Shown here: piece by piece, positions 1 to 6,952 of the stretch
Numbering within the stretch: the stretch's first letter is position 1
Layout: every line of letters starts with the position of its first letter
Source: Hyphomicrobiales bacterium
GTDB taxonomy: Bacteria > Pseudomonadota > Alphaproteobacteria > Parvibaculales > Parvibaculaceae
Assembly (NCBI GenBank): GCA_015655095.1
Contig: JAATFR010000189.1
Coordinates: 1-7,814 of the forward strand
Direction of reading: 5' to 3'
DNA length: 7,814 bases
Position numbers and translations under genes: made by a program
Notes under the pieces: model-generated
The model's database searches: none
Seen by the model: the letters and a program-made list of their open reading frames with translations, nothing else
What the model was told of the DNA's origin: nothing

Positions 1-215
1 CGGGCGGCGACGGAGCGGGCCCATGAATCGCAGGCCTGAGTGATTTTCTCGCCGATCTTCCACAACGAGTGTTTGGCGGCTTTCCATGGGGCCGCATGAC
101 ACTTTCTGTCGCGTTACCAAATGAGTATAACACTTATCTGACCTGAGCCATTTTCTTGAAACAGCTATGAAGACGCTTCCTGGCAGGCGACGGATCAGCA
201 ACAGCCGGATTTCCA
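1..215. other. Window edge with ambiguous partial reading frames
   Basis: No gene can be assigned here with confidence. On the + strand, frame 1 is open from the edge to a TGA at 37-39 and would give the C-terminal end ...RAATERAHESQA of a gene starting outside the window. On the minus strand an ATG at 87-85 opens a frame that runs off the left edge (MESRQTLVVEDRRENHSG...), which would be the start of a divergent gene, but no good ribosome binding site precedes it. The two readings exclude each other over 1-39. Bases 88-215 form the leader of the secreted protein gene. A TATAAC box at 126-131 has only a poor -35 partner (TTTCTG, 103-108, 17-bp spacer), so no promoter is claimed. Confidence 0.25.
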
Positions 216-2080
216 ATGCCGCGTTCCACTGTATTTACGTTCTTAAAAAATTTTAGGCTTTTTATCGTCAAATTTGGCTTGCTTGCTGTGTCTTCAAGCG
301 TGTCGGCGGCAGATCTTCCAGCCCCATCACGGAGCCTGCTGATTGCGCCCAATATCAATGGCGCGGACTTCTGCCCGGAGGCGGCCACGGATATTACGAT
401 TACAGCGCCCGGACAGGCAGAGGAATATTGCAGGCGCATCGGCTCGAACGCGGCACCTGCCATCAAGGCGGCGCTGGATGCTCTCGGCCCGGTTAAAAGC
501 CCGTCGGGAGATTATGAGCTGGGTTACACCTTGTCTCTTCCATTGCTCAGCTTTTATACAAAAAGTCCTGACGGCTGGCATCTTGATAAAAAGGCGCTGG
601 CCACTGTCCTCAGTACTATTGCTGATGTTGATCGGCCCGTGGTCGTATATCTCTCAGAAAACCATTTCGGCGAAGCCGCCGTCGAGTTGAAGAAGCAACT
701 GGCGCAAGACACGCGTAATCTGATGTGGACGAGCAAGGGCCCACTTATTCCGGACAATTATTTCATGGTGCCGGTCTATGCCTGGACACTCACAGATCAG
801 GGGGCACCTATCAATGTCATGCGGCGCGAGGCTTTCAAAGCCGCACTGGCGGGCATTTGCGCCCTGCCCGAGGCGGCGCGAAAGAAGGTGGCCGCGGTTT
901 CAGTGCTGGGCGAAGTGCATCAGCTTTATCCCAATTTTCTAAGCGGCATGGGATTCAGTAGCGGATTCGAGATCACGGATTATTCGCCCAATTCCGTTGA
1001 GGGTTTCCGGAAATGGCTTCACGCAAAATATACCGACATTGACGTGCTTAACCAGGAGATTGCGGGCCATTTCGATTCCTTCGAGACGATTCAGCCGCCG
1101 GCTAGAACAGCTTTTGGGACAAACGCGACAGGACCATTCGGCCATTTGGACAGTTTCGCTGCAGGCACGTTGCCGGTCTATGGCTGGGCCTACGATACAA
1201 GAGGTGATGCGCTTGTCATCAAGGCCTATATTGATGATGCCCTGGTGGGGGAGAGCCCGGCGGACTTCAACCGGACCGATGTACCGGAGGTGGACCCGAC
1301 GGTGAAGACGCCCAATGTGGGATGGCGGATCAATATCGACTACCGTGGTCTTACGCCAGGCTGGCATATCCTTGATCTCTCGGCCGAAACTGCAGATGGC
1401 CGAAGCTGGACGTTTGGGCGGCGGCAGTTTCGTATTGCCGATCCGGCTAACCCCGATGCCACCCCTCCCAAGTTTGATGATGCCACGCACGACAATCTTG
1501 GTCAGCAGTCCATCATCCGGGCCTACATCGACGGCCCTGTGCCAGATAGCAGCCTTCTCTATAATCCGCTGGCAAAACTCTGGCTTGAATATCGCAACAA
1601 GGTGGTGCGCGATTATTATGAGGTGTTTGCCCTGCTGGCGCGCCAGTCGTGCATCCCCCATGACCATATTTTTTCCCATCAGATTACGCCCCAGCTCAAT
1701 CCTGTCTGGAACAGCGACCTCATGGCCGTCGATGCGTCCCAGCAGCCAGACCCCTATTATTTGCCGGGGACGACACTTTATGGGGGGCGGCATTCGGCGA
1801 CACATTTTTCCGCTGGAAAAAGACTCTGGGCTGGGGGGCCTACAGCGTCCCCGAACTTCATCCAAACTTCAAATTGAGCGAGGCGCAGATGGAGGAGATG
1901 ATCGGGAGGCACCGGAAAAATGGGGCTGTATTCGTCGCGCCTTATTTTCTCTCTATCATCCCCAAGCGGATCAATGTGCCGCCGAGTGACCTTTACGATT
2001 ATCGTATCATGCCGGACAATCCCCGATATGGCTCCGACATTTTTTACAAGGCGATTTCAGATCTGATGCGGACGCATTAA
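216..2080 (+). CDS. Secreted GH42-like glycoside hydrolase-type protein, interrupted by a -1 frameshift
   Basis: Probably an exported carbohydrate-active enzyme; the substrate is unknown. Residues 1-31 form a signal peptide (basic start, hydrophobic stretch to FGLLAVSSSV, cleavage near VSA/AD), which supports the ATG at 216 although its ribosome binding site is weak. The body resembles GH42-type TIM barrels: VLGEVHQLYPNF with candidate acid/base Glu233, then a segment typical of the family (YSPNSVEGFRKWLHAKY). Residues about 300-405 look like an inserted beta-sandwich (GHLDS...YGWAYD...NVGWRINID...LTPGWHILDL). The uninterrupted frame stops at 1877 after 553 codons, but similarity-like sequence leaves it at the G6 run 1782-1787 and continues in the -1 frame (AAFGDTFFRWKKTLGWG, YSVPELHP) to a stop at 2080. 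The joined product would be 621 residues. The tail holds Glu547 of VPELHP, a candidate nucleophile, so the truncated form is probably inactive. Fold assignment is by motif style; the frameshift is seen directly. Confidence 0.6.
1782..1787 (+). other. Frameshift site: run of six G's
   Basis: Frame +3 reads TAT GGG GGG CGG here and then degrades into unlikely protein before stopping at 1877. A seventh G would give TAT GGG GGG GCG GCA TTC GGC GAC and restore a protein-like frame to 2080. A one-base loss in the homopolymer, real or a sequencing error, explains this best. The site is not a canonical -1 slippery heptamer, because the preceding base is T. Confidence 0.75.
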
Positions 2081-2199
2081 AGCGTGATCCATTAACTTTG
2101 AAACATAATCGCTGTCCCTTGCGCTGGATTCCCGGTCTATGCTTCACAAGGGTTCAGCTTGTCGGAGATGCCAACTTAATCAATAGGATTCAACGGTCT

Positions 2200-2622
2200 T
2201 TATCCCCGGACCTTCTTGATGATGCCGCTGTAGTTGAGCAGGACACGCGCACCGGTCACGACCTGACCGCGAACGAAGACCATGCTGCCGGTCTCGCGCA
2301 CGACTTCCCCTTTGGCCTCGATGAAATCGCCGGCACCCGCCGTGTTGATGAATTCGGAGTTGAACGAGATGGTGACGCCGAAACCGTTGATCTGGTCTCT
2401 GGCGATCATGAACAGTGAATAATCGGCAAAGCTCATCAGCATGCCGCCATGCAGCGATCCGTGAGCATTGCAATGATGAGGCGCGGCTTCAAACGCCGCT
2501 TCATAGCCACCTGCCGGTGATTTCCGGAAAAAGAAAGGGCCTGCGTGATCCTCGAACGGGTCCGTTCCACCATCCCAGCTCTGGTAACCTTCAAGCCGAC
2601 CACCGGGTGCTGCGCCACTCAT
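2200..2622 (-). CDS. PaaI-type hotdog-fold thioesterase
   Basis: Small single-domain acyl-CoA thioesterase of the PaaI/THEM2-like hotdog family, expected to hydrolyse acyl- or aryl-CoA thioesters in the cytoplasm as a homo-oligomer. The signature is NAHGSLHGGMLMSFAD: an Asn, the HGG turn at the start of the central helix and a conserved Asp seven residues after the HGG. The following strands (VTISFNSEFI, DFIEAKGEVV, MVFVRGQVV) fit the hotdog sheet. At about 140 residues it has full family length. An upstream GTG at 2631 would add three residues (MND), but AGGTGA (2628-2633) lies 5 bases before the ATG at 2622, so I prefer that start. The gene lies 86 bases downstream of the TetR-family gene on the same strand and converges with the secreted hydrolase gene. 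The natural substrate cannot be read from sequence. Confidence 0.88.
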   Translation of the reverse strand: MSGAAPGGRLEGYQSWDGGTDPFEDHAGPFFFRKSPAGGYEAAFEAAPHHCNAHGSLHGGMLMSFADYSLFMIARDQINGFGVTISFNSEFINTAGAGDFIEAKGEVVRETGSMVFVRGQVVTGARVLLNYSGIIKKVRG

Positions 2623-2627
2623 GTCAT

Positions 2628-2633
2628 TCACCT
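2628..2633 (-). promoter_or_regulatory. Ribosome binding site deciding the thioesterase start
   Basis: AGGTGA on the minus strand, 5 bases before the ATG at 2622-2620. The alternative GTG start (2631-2629) lies inside this motif and has no purine-rich site of its own at a usable distance, so the ATG is the more likely start. Confidence 0.55.
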
Positions 2634-2708
2634 GTCTGATTGGAGACGGGCGAGGTCATAACAGCATACCAAGGCAGGCGAAACCCGCGATCGATCCGGC
2701 TCACGAAA

Positions 2709-3344
2709 TCAGGGAAAATAGAGGCTGAGATAGGCGAGATGCATTTTGACAATTTCTGCGGTGATGTCGGGATGCCGATATGCCAGGGTGCGCCCGGTAT
2801 TGTCGGACTCGAAAATGCTTTCCCCTGAAGTGACGAGCATACGCGCCAGCAGGTTTGGCAGTGTCATGTCATTTATCGAAAGGCGGCGGCGCAGCCCCTC
2901 CGAAATGAACCGGGCAATGCCGGCGCCGACCCGCTTGTCAAAATTTACAAAGTTGGGGTCGGCTTCAATGGCCCTGCGGATGGCGCTGGAGCCCTTGCGG
3001 CCGAAGCCCGTTGCGATCAGCCTGTAGAGGTAATCTGTATAGACCTCGCGCCAGTCCGAGGCCCATGCAAACTCATCCGGGAAACTGGCAAATATCTGCT
3101 GGTATTCGTGAACCATCTGGTCCGCGAGCGCCATCACCACAGCCTGTTTGTTTGGAAAATACTGGTAGAGCGAGGCTATATTCACTTCAGCACGATCAGC
3201 AATGTGATTGGTCGTCAGCCCCTCAATGCCGCGTTCTTCGAGCAGTTCGGCTGTCGCATCAAGAATCCGGCTTACTCTTTGGCGAGCACGCTCCTGTACA
3301 GGCCGCTTACGGGGCTGTACCTCCAAGGCGATCGATGCCTCCAT
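2709..3344 (-). CDS. TetR/AcrR-family transcriptional regulator
   Basis: DNA-binding repressor-type protein of 211 residues, typical TetR length. The N-terminal domain begins with a basic stretch (QPRKRPVQERARQRVSRILD) followed by helix-turn-helix residues about 43-63 (LTTNHIADRAEVNIASLYQYF, with the family hallmark SLYQYFPNKQAV). The rest (about 75-211) is the helical ligand-binding and dimer domain, which is too variable to name a ligand. The frame also allows a TTG start at 3365, but the ATG at 3344 has GGGTGGG just upstream and gives the usual N-terminus. The thioesterase gene follows on the same strand, so the two may be cotranscribed and the ligand could be an acyl or aryl compound or its CoA ester; that is inference. 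Two inverted repeats upstream (3380-3395, 3406-3418) are candidate operators for self-regulation. Confidence 0.92.
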   Translation of the reverse strand: MEASIALEVQPRKRPVQERARQRVSRILDATAELLEERGIEGLTTNHIADRAEVNIASLYQYFPNKQAVVMALADQMVHEYQQIFASFPDEFAWASDWREVYTDYLYRLIATGFGRKGSSAIRRAIEADPNFVNFDKRVGAGIARFISEGLRRRLSINDMTLPNLLARMLVTSGESIFESDNTGRTLAYRHPDITAEIVKMHLAYLSLYFP

Positions 3345-3373
3345 ATTCCCACCCGCTCCCCGCAAGAAATAAA

Positions 3374-3379
3374 TATTCT
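3374..3379 (-). promoter_or_regulatory. Possible -10 box for the TetR-family gene
   Basis: TAGAAT on the minus strand, about 30 bases before the ATG at 3344. No good -35 hexamer lies 16-18 bases upstream. It is listed because it directly abuts the inverted repeat 3380-3395, an arrangement common for TetR autorepression. Confidence 0.25.
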
Positions 3380-3395
3380 ACCATGTGAGAATGGT
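3380..3395. promoter_or_regulatory. Inverted repeat ACCAT-N6-ATGGT, candidate operator
   Basis: Perfect 5-bp arms with a 6-base centre (GTGAGA), 36 bases upstream of the TetR-family start codon and beside a possible -10 box. TetR-family dimers bind inverted repeats of about this size, often in their own promoter. The arms are short and could occur by chance. Confidence 0.35.
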
Positions 3396-3405
3396 GCGAG
3401 TTTGA

Positions 3406-3418
3406 TATTGTGGCAATA
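3406..3418. promoter_or_regulatory. Inverted repeat TATTG-N3-CAATA, candidate operator
   Basis: Perfect 5-bp arms around TGG in the AT-rich region upstream of the TetR-family gene, 10 bases from the first inverted repeat. On the minus strand it contains TTGCCA, which resembles a -35 hexamer. It may be a second regulator site or part of the promoter; the assignment rests on position only. Confidence 0.3.
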
Positions 3419-3495
3419 CAATTTAGATTTATGTTATAAAATATTTAATAGATTTTTTTGTTTTTTCTGGCGAAGCCGGAAAATCGCTCAAAGGG

Positions 3496-3507
3496 AGCGG
3501 ATCCGCT
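3496..3507. repeat. 12-bp perfect palindrome
   Basis: AGCGGATCCGCT is self-complementary. The dyad extends to 18 bp (3493-3510) with one unpaired position on each side. It lies in the gene-free gap with no adjacent start codon, and its role is unknown. Confidence 0.6.
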
Positions 3508-3547
3508 TCCGGGTCTGGAATTCTCACTGGTCGGAGCTCCGGAAAAT

Positions 3548-3569
3548 CCGGGTTTGTGCCGGGTTTGTG
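3548..3569 (+). repeat. Perfect tandem duplication of an 11-bp unit
   Basis: CCGGGTTTGTG occurs twice, head to tail, without mismatch. Eleven bases is not a multiple of three, so the duplication would shift any reading frame here; this argues against coding in this stretch. Confidence 0.8.
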
Positions 3570-3781
3570 AATGATTTCAGCAATTAAACCGACGGCGCAA
3601 ACCGTCCCATCATCCCCGCATTGAAAAGCTGCTAGCGGCGAAGAAGGTTTGTTTCCTGACCGGCCATCAGCCTCTGCGGCAAAGTGCCCTCGGGGCATGG
3701 CCGGCATCCCCACCCGGCGTGACCGCAAGGCATTGCGTAGCCTTGGTACGTGATCTGTCAGTCGGCCTGTCAGGCTCCGGT

Positions 3782-5470
3782 TTACAAGACTTCGATCGCC
3801 AGTCGGGGCAAGGAAATCCCTTCAGGATCGAACCAGCTGATGTGTTCCTGAACAATATCGATCCGCGCCTCATAGCGACCAAGTGCAGGCGGGCGCAGAA
3901 TTTCAAGCTCGAGCTGAACGCTATCGCCCGGCAGCAGCATAGCCACCTGGCACTGCCGGGGCTCCAGAAAATAAACGCGCGGCAAATCCCAGGAAACGGT
4001 CTTCCCGCTTTCTGTGAAAAGATGATAGGAGAGCCCGAAATTATTATCCTGTCTTGCATAGGGGCTTTTGGGTCCCGTGAACACATGCCAAGGCCAGCTT
4101 GAAGCATTGGTAACGCGCACATTGATCCTCAGACTGGCTATGGCCGGCGATGAGAAGCATAGAGACGGGTTTTTTATTTCGACTTTCGCGGCATATTGGC
4201 GTGGGCGGGCTTGTACCGGGATGCGCAAAACACCGGGCATCAGTTCAAACTTCACTTCGTCAGCGCGTGAGGCGAGATTGTTGGCCTTTTGCAGTTCTGC
4301 CGGGTCGGCGATGTCGAAGACTTCGCCCAAAAAGGCCTGAGCATCGCGATGCAGAGAGACCTGAGAGACTGAGCCATCTTCATGCACATCGTAGCGCAAG
4401 TAGCGGGTGACATCACGAGATTGCGCTATGTCCGTCCGCCAGTCCGTGCCTAGAATCTTCCCGGCCAAACGTCGAAAAAACGATGAGGGAATTAGCGCCG
4501 CCGTGAGATCATGATCGGTCTCGGGATCGAAAGAAAAAGTTCGATTTTCGGCGACCAGCCGTATGGCAGCGCTCTTTATCTCATCTGAAAACTCCTTTTC
4601 CAGAACTTCTTCCGGGAGGTGCGGGACAAAGCGATGCAGCTGGCCGAGTACCGTCAGAAACGGCTCTTGCAGTCCCCGGTGCGTCAATTCCTCATGGAGC
4701 AGCGGCCAGTTGAAATCGGGATTGGCCTTAAGGATCGTCCAGGCATCGTAAAGCCAATCAGCTCGCGCGTTCTCGAGCTCCCGGATTCCATTCATCCCGG
4801 CCACCAGCAGTTCATCTTCCGGGGCCAGCACGCGCAGCCGCAGGCCCTTCCATGTGATGTGACGCGAGCGGCTCCAGAACCTGTCATCGATATTTTCCGT
4901 GCAGGATTCCAGCAGGGCATACCAGTGCAGGTCAAAACCGTTCTCAAGCTCATCGATAAAGTCGTGCGAATGCTGATCTATCAACTTGCGCCCGGCGTCA
5001 TAGCGATAGACGAACCCGCAGCTGGCCAAAATTTCTTCAGTTCGCTCTTTATCTTTCGGATGAATGAGAATGTCACAATCGCCGGATGATCTGACTGCGG
5101 AGCTGGTATGATATTGCAGAAGAATTGAAATTCCCTTGAACAGAATGAAATCAATTCCCGCAGATGCCAAAGCCGAGAGGATATTTTCCATACGGGATAG
5201 GAAACGATTGTTGCGATAAAAATAATACCGGTAGATGCCTTTCAGTCGTCCATGGATCGACTGGAGCGCGGGGTCGGATCCGGCGCGCGCATAGAGCGCT
5301 GGAATGAGCCGGTATGAAGCGGCGTCAATCTCGTCGATGTCCATCTTTGCCACCCAGGCCTGAAGCGCTTTCGTGCTTGTGGCGTCATCGCCCAGCAATC
5401 CGTCCAGCATATGCTTCTGGACCAGACTGAAAAATCGCTCACTCTCGTCAAAAAGTGCAAGAAGGCTCAT
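3782..5470 (-). CDS. Nucleotidyltransferase-fold protein (PF14907-like) with C-terminal beta-sandwich domain
   Basis: A 562-residue protein. Residues about 1-95 are helical. A nucleotidyltransferase-like core follows, with FKGISILLQY (111-120), then GDCDILIHP (130-138) whose Asp131 and Asp133 match the family metal-binding pair, and FDLHW (179-183). This pattern fits the PF14907-type family found beside HPr-kinase-like proteins in lasso-peptide and surface-polysaccharide loci. The helical region continues to about 400. Residues about 440-562 form a second domain rich in beta strands (INVRVTNASSWPW, LSYHLF, LPGDSVQLELEIL, ARIDIVQEHISWF), like sandwich domains seen at the ends of polysaccharide-related enzymes. 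No signal peptide or membrane segment is visible, so it is probably cytoplasmic. Its ATG overlaps the stop of the preceding glycosyltransferase gene by four bases (ATGA), so it is the last gene of the operon. The transferred group and the acceptor are unknown. Confidence 0.8.
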   Translation of the reverse strand: MSLLALFDESERFFSLVQKHMLDGLLGDDATSTKALQAWVAKMDIDEIDAASYRLIPALYARAGSDPALQSIHGRLKGIYRYYFYRNNRFLSRMENILSALASAGIDFILFKGISILLQYHTSSAVRSSGDCDILIHPKDKERTEEILASCGFVYRYDAGRKLIDQHSHDFIDELENGFDLHWYALLESCTENIDDRFWSRSRHITWKGLRLRVLAPEDELLVAGMNGIRELENARADWLYDAWTILKANPDFNWPLLHEELTHRGLQEPFLTVLGQLHRFVPHLPEEVLEKEFSDEIKSAAIRLVAENRTFSFDPETDHDLTAALIPSSFFRRLAGKILGTDWRTDIAQSRDVTRYLRYDVHEDGSVSQVSLHRDAQAFLGEVFDIADPAELQKANNLASRADEVKFELMPGVLRIPVQARPRQYAAKVEIKNPSLCFSSPAIASLRINVRVTNASSWPWHVFTGPKSPYARQDNNFGLSYHLFTESGKTVSWDLPRVYFLEPRQCQVAMLLPGDSVQLELEILRPPALGRYEARIDIVQEHISWFDPEGISLPRLAIEVL

Positions 5471-6195
5471 ATGTCTGTCCGGGTTGAAGTGTCCGCACCG
5501 GCCTTTCGACGGCGTGCGAGCGATGCGCGGAGAATCTGTAACCGGCTGGTATCGAGTTCACGCTTGCGGGCAATGGTCTGGTTCCGGCCATGAATGCGGC
5601 GCTTGAGAACGACATTGTCGATCAGCTGGATGCGGGCCCCCTCGTCCTGAGCCCTTACCGACCAGTCGAGGTCGGCATTGACTTCAAAACGTTCGTCGAG
5701 AGGGCCGAACCGGTCAAAGGCGGCAGAACGTATGATGGCGGCGCCGGGCAGATGTCCCTGCTGTGGGTCGGCAGGCACCATATAGCGGTTCCGCTCCTCG
5801 ACGGTCATTTCCGGGCTGAGGAAACACACCAGCTTGCCGGTTACGATGTCGAGAGTCGCGTCAGAAGCGAAATGGCGCATCCGGATGGCTATGGAGTTGG
5901 GCGTCAGCAGGTCGTCGGCATCCAGATGCAGCAGGAATTCGCCGCGCGCAGCCATTATCCCGCTGTTCCGGGTTGCGGCAAGGCCCCGGTGCGGACAGGC
6001 AAGCACTCGGATGGAACTGCCGAAACTCTCGGCGACGGGAATGCTGCGGTCGGAGGAGCCGTCATCCACAACGAGCAGTTCGAGTGGTTGCCAGTTCTGC
6101 TCCAGAACGCTTGCCAGAGTCTCGGCGAGATAAGCCTTCGCATTGTAGGTGGGCACGATGACGCTCAGCAGTCCTGGAACGGTGTTATTCGTCAT
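5467..6195 (-). CDS. Family-2 glycosyltransferase (second of two)
   Basis: Soluble GT-A fold glycosyltransferase of about 242 residues, expected to move a sugar from a nucleotide-sugar donor. Visible motifs, counted from the longer start: LSVIVPTYNA (14-23), LLVVDDGSSD (44-53), the metal-binding LDADD (95-99) and an acceptor-side region NADLDWSVRAQDEG (177-190), then LKRRIHGRNQT near the C-terminus. No membrane segments are present. I prefer the ATG at 6195, because an AAGGA element ends 11 bases upstream; a start at 6207 (MARK added) has that element touching its start codon. The gene overlaps the preceding gene by 11 bases (23 with the longer start), and its stop overlaps the nucleotidyltransferase start. 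It is a paralogue of its upstream neighbour. The donor and acceptor sugars are not predictable. Confidence 0.9.
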   Translation of the reverse strand: MTNNTVPGLLSVIVPTYNAKAYLAETLASVLEQNWQPLELLVVDDGSSDRSIPVAESFGSSIRVLACPHRGLAATRNSGIMAARGEFLLHLDADDLLTPNSIAIRMRHFASDATLDIVTGKLVCFLSPEMTVEERNRYMVPADPQQGHLPGAAIIRSAAFDRFGPLDERFEVNADLDWSVRAQDEGARIQLIDNVVLKRRIHGRNQTIARKRELDTSRLQILRASLARRRKAGADTSTRTDI

Positions 6196-6952
6196 TTTCC
6201 GCGCCATCCTTCTGTCTTGCGTTCTCGTGATAGAGCGCGAGGTCGGGTAAAGAGCGAGCTTCTCCGGCCGCGTTGCGGCGGCGGTCGAGCGAACGCTTCA
6301 GCATGGCTGACAGGAAATGCAGGTTCGCCGAACGGTCGCGCGTAATGTTGTTCCGGTGCAGTCGTTGGCGCAGCACGATGTCTTCATGAAGAAGCATGGG
6401 TATTCCCAATTCACGCGCCCGCATGAACCAGTCCCAGTCGTCGCTGTGCTGGAGCCCCTTGTCCATCAGGCCAACCCGCTCGAAAACGCGCCGGCGGAAA
6501 AGGCAGACACCAAGTTGCAGGCTTATCTGATCCTCGGCTTCCACCGGTTTAAACACCATCGGTTCGCCCGGCTTGCTGGCGAGCTCTTCGCGTATCAAAC
6601 GGCCAATGATGACTTCAGTATCGGGATTCTGCCGAAGCTTGCCGATCTGGAGTTGGATCCGCGCCGGTTCATACAGGTCATCGGCATCGAGAAAAGCGAT
6701 ATATTCCCCATGGGCCATTGCCAGGCCACGATTGCGTGCAACCGGGGGGCCGCCATTCTCCTGACGATGGCAGATCACAGGCGGGTTGAAGCTTTCGGCG
6801 ATGGAAGCCGTATCGTCATTCGATCCGTCATCCACCACGATCACTTCAATCGAAGGGTATTGCTGAGCGAGCACGCTCTCGATGGCGTCCTTGATGAAGG
6901 ACGCCGCATTATAGGCCGGAATAATCACGCTGACCAAATTCTTGACGGTCAT
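6185..6952 (-). CDS. Family-2 glycosyltransferase (first of two)
   Basis: A 255-residue GT-A glycosyltransferase. It shows VSVIIPAYNA (7-16), VIVVDDGSNDDT (37-48), GGPPVARNRGL (67-77), the catalytic FLDADD (87-92), and HSDDWDWFMRARELG (169-183) in the usual position of the acceptor or base motif. Near the C-terminus LRQRLHRNNITRDR matches the equivalent LKRRIHGRNQT of the next gene, so the two are probably a tandem duplicate pair that diverged. No membrane segment or signal peptide is seen, and it likely works at the cytoplasmic face. The ATG at 6952 overlaps the stop of the HPr-kinase-like gene (ATGA), and a purine-rich site (GGGAGAGG) ends 9 bases before it. It is presumably translated from one operon mRNA with its neighbours. 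Confidence 0.92.
   Translation of the reverse strand: MTVKNLVSVIIPAYNAASFIKDAIESVLAQQYPSIEVIVVDDGSNDDTASIAESFNPPVICHRQENGGPPVARNRGLAMAHGEYIAFLDADDLYEPARIQLQIGKLRQNPDTEVIIGRLIREELASKPGEPMVFKPVEAEDQISLQLGVCLFRRRVFERVGLMDKGLQHSDDWDWFMRARELGIPMLLHEDIVLRQRLHRNNITRDRSANLHFLSAMLKRSLDRRRNAAGEARSLPDLALYHENARQKDGAENDE

Larger units (their letters stand above)
3366..3781. other. 416-base gap without a convincing gene
   Basis: This separates the regulator from the end of the upstream minus-strand operon. The part next to the regulator (about 3366-3470) is AT-rich and carries two inverted repeats and T-runs. The rest is GC-richer, with a 12-bp palindrome (3496-3507), a 10-bp palindrome (3532-3541), a perfect 11-bp tandem duplication (3548-3569) and an 8-base-loop hairpin (CAAGGC/GCCTTG, 3726-3745) that has no T-run. 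A minus-strand frame of up to 99 codons (3728-3429) starts only from TTG, or from an ATG at 3707. It has no recognisable domain and a proline-rich, low-quality sequence, so I do not call it a gene. No clear intrinsic terminator for the operon ending at 3782 is visible. Confidence 0.6.

Noticed and set aside
1782..1788. Programmed -1 ribosomal frameshift in the secreted hydrolase gene
   Set aside because: The heptamer T GGG GGG does not fit the X XXY YYZ rule, no downstream pseudoknot was evident by eye, and a secreted hydrolase has no known need for one; a lost G is simpler.
939..1865. Minus-strand open frame of 308 codons opposite the secreted hydrolase gene
   Set aside because: It is antisense to a gene with a signal peptide and clear domain motifs; its own translation shows no domain and is rich in Arg, Pro and Cys, as expected for a shadow frame.
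2146..2162. ACAAG-N7-CTTGT inverted repeat between the convergent genes, considered as a shared terminator
   Set aside because: Arms are only 5 bp and there is no T-run on either side.
3463..3483. Hairpin next to T-runs, considered as an intrinsic terminator
   Set aside because: The T-run precedes the hairpin on the + strand and there is no U-run after it on either strand; on the minus strand the stem also contains a mismatch.
3429..3728. Minus-strand frame of 99 codons in the gap, considered as a small gene or lasso-type precursor peptide
   Set aside because: Weak TTG start, no ribosome binding site noted, no leader/core pattern with Gly at core position 1 and Asp/Glu at 8 or 9, and it is crossed by a frame-shifting 11-bp duplication.
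3726..3745. CAAGGC/GCCTTG hairpin after the nucleotidyltransferase gene, considered as the operon terminator
   Set aside because: Six-base arms with an 8-base loop and no following T-run on the minus strand.
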